Of a stretch of 64,000 nt of DNA, positions 60,947 through 64,000 are shown piece after piece. How positions within the stretch are numbered: position 1 is the first letter of the stretch; the number at the start of each line of letters is the position of its first letter. The notes under the pieces were generated by a model that ran no database searches, was not told the origin of the DNA, and saw nothing but the letters and a program-made list of their open reading frames with translations. The stretch covers positions 12,985,680 to 13,049,679 of the forward strand of contig JAVDOI010000007.1 in the NCBI GenBank assembly GCA_032191485.1, read 5' to 3'. The stretch is from Leptoclinus maculatus (lineage: Eukaryota > Chordata > Actinopteri > Perciformes > Stichaeidae). The translations under genes and the position numbers were made by a program.

Positions 60947-61675
60947 AGCACCAGATGCTCAATACACCCACTGGAAGCAGACGGTGTTTTACCTGGAGGA
61001 CTATTTGACGGTGCGGAGAGGAGAGGAGATAGTCGGCAGCATTGACATGAAGCCCAATGAGAAAAACATTGTGAGTGTTGTTCGGTCTAATGTCCCTGAT
61101 GCGTAGATGTGGTATGTGGAACCATAACACCAATGGTAATGACATCTGCCTTTAAGTGATTTATCGTGTGTATATATAAGAAAACAAAGAATGTGAGAAA
61201 ATAAATGATACAAATATAATATAAAAAGTGTTTCACAGTGTTATTTGAGCTCTTATCTTTATACCCTGTATCCTAGCTAAGCGTTGACTCATTTCCTCCC
61301 CTGCCTACCCACGACAGATTGTTTACTCCTCAGTGCTGGATAGCAGTCAAACAGGCAGCAGCACTGCAGACAAACAACAACAGATTCTAAGCGGGGTTCG
61401 CTTCTTCCTGTTGTCTCACACAAACAGTCCGTGCTTACTTAACACCACATTCTGCTGTCAGGTCAAAATGGAAAATCTGAGTCTCCGGTCTTAATATTAT
61501 TTTTTCACAGTTCCCGCCACGTATTTGCTTACTCATTGCCTCCCCTCCGTCTGACAGCCATCTTTCTTTTCTCCCTCTCTTTGACCTGCAGCGCGACTTG
61601 GAATTTACCTTCGAGCTGGATTTCAAAGGGCAACTGTGTGAAGCGGCCATATCCCATGACTACAAGATGCGCTAA
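36814..61675 (+). CDS. prmt8: protein arginine N-methyltransferase 8, complete (10 coding exons)
   Basis: Spliced CDS of 1239 nt, 412 residues: join 36814-36882, 43061-43306, 45438-45593, 50387-50450, 51317-51459, 52644-52731, 53937-54052, 56995-57145, 60949-61070, 61592-61675. All nine introns are GT-AG and the reading frame is continuous. Type I PRMTs transfer methyl groups from SAM to arginine to give asymmetric dimethylarginine. PRMT8 is the neural, plasma-membrane-anchored paralogue of PRMT1. Visible motifs are MGxKHSSRC at the N-terminus (myristoylation on Gly2, candidate palmitoylation on Cys9), a Pro-rich linker (about 24-75), the YFxxY helix (94-98), SAM motif I VLDVGSGTG (133-141), the double-E loop with Glu203 and Glu212, the THW loop (351-353) and the terminus KMR. 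Mammalian PRMT8 is about 394 residues; the extra length lies in the linker. The acylation motif rules out PRMT1. I cannot tell a teleost prmt8a from prmt8b. Confidence 0.97.
37488..37503. repeat. poly-G run (16 G)
   Basis: T7 followed by an uninterrupted G tract, inside prmt8 intron 1. Confidence 0.9.
38189..39209 (-). mobile_element. L2-like LINE, 5'-truncated, 3' end of ORF2
   Basis: On the - strand an open frame runs without stops from about 39205 to the TAA near 38543. It covers the C-terminal part of a non-LTR reverse transcriptase. Recognisable words are NNLELN, VDFRR, FRFLGSTIS, AQQRLYFLRQLRKF, YSAIIQSVLC and PSGRRYRALYAKT. Downstream is a 3' UTR with a (TA)n array and a tail of AATCAG units (38191-38213 on + strand), that is (CTGATT)n on the element strand. 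Such short tandem tails are typical of L2/CR1-group LINEs. It is antisense within prmt8 intron 1. The preserved frame suggests a fairly recent insertion. The clade call is by sequence resemblance only. Confidence 0.88.
38411..38449. repeat. (TA)n microsatellite
   Basis: About 20 TA units inside the 3' UTR of the antisense LINE. It supports artefactual Ile-Tyr repeat frames on both strands. Confidence 0.95.
39210..40319. other. intron 1 sequence between LINE and hAT remnants
   Basis: No coding signature recognised. The LINE homology ends abruptly at its left side near 39209, and the remaining 1.1 kb shows no repeat family I can name. Confidence 0.5.
40320..40712 (+). repeat. dispersed GCTAAC-type repeat, copy E (left part)
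   Basis: GCTGCTAACATGCTCACAATG, TTTGCTAATTAGCATTA, CATGAATGTCTGTACAAAAT, CCATCCAATAATTGTGGAGA and CAGTCCGTACTAAAGTGGTTG follow the order of copy A. Its expected ending (CTAGAGCCATG, GCTAGCATGG) is displaced to 41709-41730 by the hAT insertion. Confidence 0.75.
40843..41079 (+). pseudogene. hAT transposase C-terminal fragment
   Basis: A 78-codon open frame contains AKLRNQHAQKMLVVFGSTYI, CEQTFSVMKFNKSRSRASLT and a short divergent tail. The FGSTYxCEQTFSxMKxNKSR block is the dimerisation region found in Charlie-like hAT transposases and in the host proteins derived from them (GTF2IRD2 type). The N-terminal zinc finger and the catalytic DDE regions are missing, so it cannot be an active transposase. 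The ATG is incidental. Confidence 0.8.
41340..41532 (-). repeat. fragment of CAGTGGTGGA-type element, copy 2
   Basis: AAATGTAGTGGAGTTAAAAGTACAATATTTCCCTCTGAGATG, AATACTCAAGTAAAGTACC, TAAGTACAGTACTTAAGCAAAT and the end TTCCACCACTG are hallmarks of the family also seen at 23450-24485. It is nested in the hAT remnant. Confidence 0.7.
43061..43306 (+). CDS. prmt8: prmt8 coding exon 2
   Basis: Residues 24-105, phase 0 at both ends. It opens with a Gln-Pro run (QPQPQPRPV), continues with a Ser/Pro-rich stretch including RSPLPPHTP, then CPGRGKMSK and the start of the methyltransferase core, MTSRDYYFDSYAHFGIHE. The Pro-rich motifs resemble the SH3-binding segment reported for PRMT8. The linker is longer than the mammalian one. 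Confidence 0.97.
43307..45437 (+). other. prmt8: prmt8 intron 2 (2131 bp)
   Basis: GTATGT donor, AAACCAG acceptor. No repeat family or second gene recognised inside. Confidence 0.9.
45438..45593 (+). CDS. prmt8: prmt8 coding exon 3
   Basis: Residues 106-157, phase 0. Carries [20 protein letters not shown] and SAM-binding motif I VLDVGSGTG, then FAATAGAKHVYG. Confidence 0.97.
47098..47120 (+). repeat. (AAT)n microsatellite
   Basis: About seven or eight AAT units in prmt8 intron 3. Confidence 0.9.
49850..50023. repeat. CAGTGGTGGA-type element fragment, copy 3
   Basis: Bounded by AACCACTGG on the left and TTCCACCAGTGG on the right. The interior has CTTTTACTTGTAATGGAGTA, TTTCTACATTGCTGTATTGG and GGATCTGAATACTTCTTCCA as in the copy at 23450-24485. 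Confidence 0.65.
50387..50450 (+). CDS. prmt8: prmt8 coding exon 4
   Basis: Residues 158-179 (last codon split after its first base). Encodes IECSSISEYSERIIKFNHLDS; Glu159 is the acidic residue that ends motif post-I and should bind the SAM ribose. The donor GTAAGAG is followed at once by a C20 tract. Confidence 0.96.
50458..50477 (+). repeat. poly-C tract (20 C) beside a splice donor
   Basis: Begins at intron 4 position +8, right after GTAAGAG. Opposite-strand Gly runs are artefacts. Confidence 0.92.
51317..51459 (+). CDS. prmt8: prmt8 coding exon 5
   Basis: Residues 179-226. Holds [20 protein letters not shown], then the catalytic double-E loop SEWMGYCLFYES with Glu203 and Glu212, which orient the substrate guanidino group. 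The preceding intron 4 is only 866 bp. Ends in phase 0 after TGG CTG. Confidence 0.97.
51460..52643 (+). other. prmt8: prmt8 intron 5 (1184 bp)
   Basis: GTAGGA donor and AAACAG acceptor. More than a third is occupied by the GC-rich dispersed repeat at 51857-52296. Confidence 0.9.
51857..52296 (-). repeat. GC-rich dispersed repeat in intron 5
   Basis: On the - strand it runs from AGTATATTAAAGGCGCTGAA to CAGGATTCAGAGC... ending in the GTGCAATATACAGG complement at 51860. I recognise this sequence as a common, well-conserved percomorph repeat. It is clearly richer in G+C and CpG than its surroundings. It contains the self-complementary cluster GTGCATGTTAGTGCAC / GTGCAC and a GCxAAC-like run of imperfect 9-mers. 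Class unknown; boundaries approximate. Confidence 0.6.
52644..52731 (+). CDS. prmt8: prmt8 coding exon 6
   Basis: Residues 227-256. KPGGLMFPDRASLYVVAIED then RQYKDFKIH; ends one base into the Trp codon before GTGAGT. Confidence 0.96.
53937..54052 (+). CDS. prmt8: prmt8 coding exon 7
   Basis: Residues 256-294. WENVYGFDMTCIRNVALKEP then LVDVVDPKQVVTNACLIK. Part of the beta-barrel half that includes the dimerisation arm in type I PRMTs. The preceding intron 6 (52732-53936, 1205 bp) has no recognised element. Confidence 0.97.
54185..54600 (-). repeat. dispersed GCTAAC-type repeat, copy F
   Basis: CAACTATTGGATGGATTGGC, GTTCATGGTGCCCAGATGATG, CCTTAACTTTTCATCGAGC and ATGTTAGCATGCTAAGACAC are complementary to copy A, in the same order as copies B and D. 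Confidence 0.7.
54640..54895. repeat. possible dispersed repeat with internal hairpin
   Basis: Contains the inverted repeat CCATCTACT-GATGA-AGTAGATGG (54830-54852) and phrases (ACAGCCGTTGAGAAAACTACATGG, CTCAGAAGAAATGTTAATCTC) that read like a conserved teleost repeat. No second copy exists in the window, so this is tentative. Confidence 0.35.
56590..56865 (+). repeat. dispersed repeat, 'AGTCTTTATGCTAAGC' family, copy 5
   Basis: Shows both inverted halves of the family. CAGCAGCAGCTTAGCATGG and GGCTGGAAACAGGGGAACACAACTAGC are at the left. TCAGTCTGCTAAGCTAACCAGCTGC, TAGCTTCATATTTAACATGCAG and CATCTTCTCAACTAACTCT are at the right. The copy lies just before exon 8. Confidence 0.65.
56995..57145 (+). 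CDS. prmt8: prmt8 coding exon 8
   Basis: Residues 295-345. EVDIYTVKLEDLTFTSAFCL, QIQRNDYIHALVTYFNIEFT and KCHKKTGFST. Ends one base into the Ala codon before GTAGGA. Confidence 0.97.
57191..57210 (+). repeat. (GT)10 microsatellite
   Basis: Starts about 45 nt downstream of the exon 8 donor. Confidence 0.93.
58412..58444 (+). repeat. (CA)n microsatellite
   Basis: About 16 CA units in prmt8 intron 8. Confidence 0.95.
58950..60340 (+). mobile_element. decayed LINE (ORF1/esterase, endonuclease and RT scraps)
   Basis: No single frame survives, but translated scraps occur in the expected order. SKLKESVA with a stop, then EAELREKDQLAQ (ORF1 coiled-coil-like) lies at about 59188-59250. VQKVIAHVGTNYT, resembling the ORF1 esterase-type domain, is near 59670. 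PVTFAVIYCAPKPAP followed by SDFDIHVD and DNLGHTLDLDFS, the apurinic-like endonuclease signature, lies at about 59900-60125. YGVHQGSILGPLLF, the reverse-transcriptase palm motif, is near 60270-60310. Stops and frameshifts separate them and most of the RT is deleted. The order fits an L2-group LINE in the same orientation as prmt8. It is dead. Confidence 0.75.
60882..60943 (+). repeat. prmt8: (GT)31 microsatellite abutting the exon 9 splice acceptor
   Basis: An uninterrupted GT/TG array fills the place of the polypyrimidine tract and is separated from exon 9 only by CCCAG (60944-60948). The array occupies about positions -5 to -67 relative to the exon. Confidence 0.96.
60949..61070 (+). CDS. 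prmt8: prmt8 coding exon 9
   Basis: Residues 345-385. APDAQYTHWKQTVFYLEDYL then TVRRGEEIVGSIDMKPNEKN. Contains the THW loop (351-353) that helps form the substrate arginine pocket. Phase 0 at its 3' end before GTGAGT. Confidence 0.96.
61071..61591 (+). other. prmt8: prmt8 intron 9 (521 bp)
   Basis: GTGAGT donor; acceptor GACCTGCAG after a good C/T-rich tract. No element recognised. Confidence 0.9.
61592..61675 (+). CDS. prmt8: prmt8 coding exon 10 (terminal)
   Basis: Residues 386-412 plus TAA. RDLEFTFELDFKGQLCEAAI then SHDYKMR, the usual ending of the PRMT1/PRMT8 group. Confidence 0.97.
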   Translation, partial: RDLEFTFELDFKGQLCEAAISHDYKMR

Positions 61676-62483
61676 GTTCGGCTGGGGGACGATGGTGCCC
61701 CGCTGAGTACAACCCCTGAGCACCAGAGGGAGACAAGAGACACTCCCACGTCCAGACACAGACACAATGTGTGATGTAAGAGGGGGGGGGGACCAGGCCA
61801 AAGACCAAGCAGAGTTGGCCCCGTTGAAAGCAGGAAGTTACTCGTGCTCACTGTTAAACAAATCTGAATGTAACACCAACAAACAGGGGTCAGGAATATC
61901 TCCTCGTCATGATGAATGTTATTGATTATTGATGTGCGTACATGTGAGATGGAGTGACGTACCTGTGTGTTTCGTTGTTTTCCACAATAACCTGGAACTT
62001 ATGGAGGGATAGTTGCCATTTTTTGAATGACAGTAGAGCTCATGTAATCAATTACCGTGTTGTCCACATTCTGCGATAGGTAGACAATACATTCAAGGTG
62101 TAAATCTTATGTCATATTATGTACCGTGGGGAATGATCTGAGAAACACTTTCATTTATAGTTGGATCAATTTAGCAATGTCGGAAAAAACTGACAGCAAC
62201 CGAACGCCACGGCCAAGAACGAAACCTGCGTATATGTGTAACGTGAAAGGTAGCATGTGTTTGCATAGTCATTGTACTAGTGGCTTTCTGTGAGTGTGTA
62301 ATAGAGGGCGTCACACTGTTACACAGCTTGGACTCCAGATGTTCCCCGTGTTGTCAGTTTGAGCAGTGATGTTGACATGCCAATAACATACCTTCCCCCA
62401 TCCTAAATGCCTCGACCAAGTGCCGAAATGTTCCTAGTTCTTTTCCGCACTGCTGCATTCAGCTTGTTTTTTCCTCTTCCTTC

Positions 62484-62509
62484 TATATATATATATATAT
62501 ATATATATA
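62484..62509. repeat. (TA)n microsatellite
   Basis: About 13 TA units in the presumed prmt8 3' UTR. Confidence 0.93.
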
Positions 62510-63514
62510 GATGCTAGCCACTCTCTTTCTAATAGTTTAGATATTAGAGATTGCTTCAAACACAGTCTCAAGCCATGAAGCTTTTTTTTACTACATCGGA
62601 TCCATGTCACGCCATCGAACCCCCACATCTCTAATTAAGTCTGAGCGAACCAGATGACCTGCAGTAACCCTGTACCAACAACTGGGTTTGAATCTAATGA
62701 GACTGAGAAGATGTTTTCTTGCAACATACACATAAGTTCCTTTAGTACCGTCACACGATGTGGTACCAGAGTTTACAGACTGCAAATGCATCTCAGTCTA
62801 AAACGTGCTGCGTTGCACACAGCTGCAAAACCATCTTTCCACTTCACCTGTGCTCTTACTGAGGTCATTGCCCACCACTGGAGGGGTTTCTTCACTCAAG
62901 ACGTGGATCTGGGCCAAGATTACCTCACGTTAATATTCCTAGTAAAGCTTTAAACTACTGCTACTCTCAACTAAATACGTTTAAAAGCCATTTGGTAACA
63001 CATTATCTTTCCCATGTTAATCCCAGAGTGTGTTCAATGTTATTGTTGAGCTAAGCCTCTATCCCCCCATGTCTTATATATCGTGCAGAGACCCCAATGA
63101 ATCTGTTCAGGGCTGCTACCGAAGTGTACAGTATGAGCACCTGGGACCAACAGGAGGAAACTATATTTATAAAGCATGCAACTAATGCTAGTAACAATCA
63201 ACAAATAGTGCAGTATGCTGCCTTCTCAGAGCACAAAGTGGCTGGCTGGTACTAATAAGCAATACACTGTTATGAGTCATTAATGCTTACAATCAACAAT
63301 ACATAAGTCATATTTATTTAGAACAATACTGGTGTTGAAAGAGCATCGGCCAGTTCCACCTTTACAGAAAACGGATTCTGAAAGCCCGCTGCTCAAATGA
63401 AACCCCAAACTATATCGTTTATAAGTCACACTAATTATAATAAATTGGCATGTTAATTCCACAAAATATGGAATATGTTGTTTCACATACTGTTATGTCA
63501 ACTTCAAAAAATTG

Positions 63515-63520
63515 AATAAA
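63515..63520 (+). terminator. prmt8: candidate polyadenylation signal AATAAA
   Basis: Canonical hexamer about 1.84 kb after the prmt8 stop codon, followed by a GT-containing stretch (GTCCAAACTCGTCC, GGGTGATGCTGT). It is the most plausible cleavage signal in the window but unproven. Confidence 0.4.
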
Positions 63521-63540
63521 CAGCAATGTCCAAACTCGTC

Positions 63541-64000
63541 CACTGGGTGATGCTGTATAATGAATTTAAAGGTACCAGGAAGAAGAAGTCCTTTACACAT
63601 GACATTAACAATTATTTATTTATTAGTTTTTTTGTATTTACATGTTTTTTATATACATTAAAGTGACGTGCAAGACACTGGCAGTAGTGGAGCACTATTA
63701 GTGACCCTAGTGCAATATTAAATGGTGAAATCAGAACTTTTTACCAAAGCCTGTTAATTATGAACCTTGCTGTAACATACAGATTACATAATTAGCGTAA
63801 CACGTTATAGTGACACCATTTACATCAAATACTTGGCGCAGAGGCAGATTAAGGTGATAAACATCATTTGGTCTTTTTGGGAAAAATAATGGTCTTTGTT
63901 AATTTCTAGACACACAACTGAGCCAACCTCCCAACTAAATGAACAACCTTCAGCACTATTACAACAAAACGACAGAAAACATACAGAGAACAAAATAACA
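63541..64000. other. downstream non-coding DNA
   Basis: AT-rich sequence with no recognised gene or repeat. The next gene is beyond the window. Confidence 0.5.

Larger units (their letters stand above)
57146..60948 (+). other. prmt8: prmt8 intron 8 (3803 bp)
   Basis: GTAGGA donor and CCCAG acceptor. Both ends carry GT/TG arrays: (GT)10 at 57191-57210 and (TG)31 at 60882-60943. It also contains a (CA)n at 58412-58444 and a decayed LINE (about 58950-60340). Confidence 0.9.
61676..63540 (+). other. prmt8: probable prmt8 3' UTR
   Basis: Non-coding sequence after the stop codon, with a G run near 61780, a (TA)n array at 62484-62509 and no further exon. The end is placed about 20 nt after an AATAAA hexamer at 63515-63520. 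An earlier AATAAA is embedded in ATAATAAATT near 63437. The extent is inferred; no transcript evidence is available. Confidence 0.4.

Overview
This window looks like a piece of a ray-finned (percomorph-type) teleost nuclear genome. It is AT-leaning and gene-poor, with long CA/GT microsatellites and several interspersed repeat families familiar from teleost genomes. It carries one vertebrate multi-exon gene with canonical GT-AG introns. Nothing looks prokaryotic, viral or plasmid-like.

The only host gene I can support is prmt8, on the + strand. It encodes the brain-type, membrane-anchored protein arginine methyltransferase 8. All ten coding exons are present (36814-61675) and splice in phase into a 412-residue protein. 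The order is: an N-terminal acylation motif (Gly2/Cys9), a Pro-rich linker, the YFxxY helix, SAM motif I, the double-E loop, the THW loop, and a C-terminus ending in KMR. The 5' UTR start is unresolved. The 3' UTR probably runs from 61676 to about 63.54 kb, with an AATAAA at 63515.

Layout: 1 to about 36.1 kb is a gene-free upstream region with simple repeats and dispersed repeats. These include GCTAAC-type copies at 9.5, 12.0-12.5, 34.0 and 34.5 kb, a second 'AGTCTTTATGCTAAGCTAAGC' family, a nested pair of inverted-repeat elements at 23.4-24.5 kb, and a MITE-like element at 29.0-29.75 kb. Intron 1 (36883-43060) holds the 3' end of an L2-like LINE on the - strand. It also holds a hAT transposon remnant with an exact 8-bp target-site duplication, inserted in an older repeat. 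Intron 5 carries a GC-rich dispersed repeat. Intron 7 carries two or three old repeats. Intron 8 carries a badly decayed second LINE and ends in a (TG)31 tract that abuts the exon 9 acceptor.

I found no convincing new multi-gene system. The most useful observations are the splice-site-adjacent simple repeats in prmt8 (introns 4 and 8), the nested transposon history in intron 1, and several perfect inverted repeats. Assignment to prmt8a or prmt8b, the species, and repeat subfamily names cannot be settled from the sequence alone.
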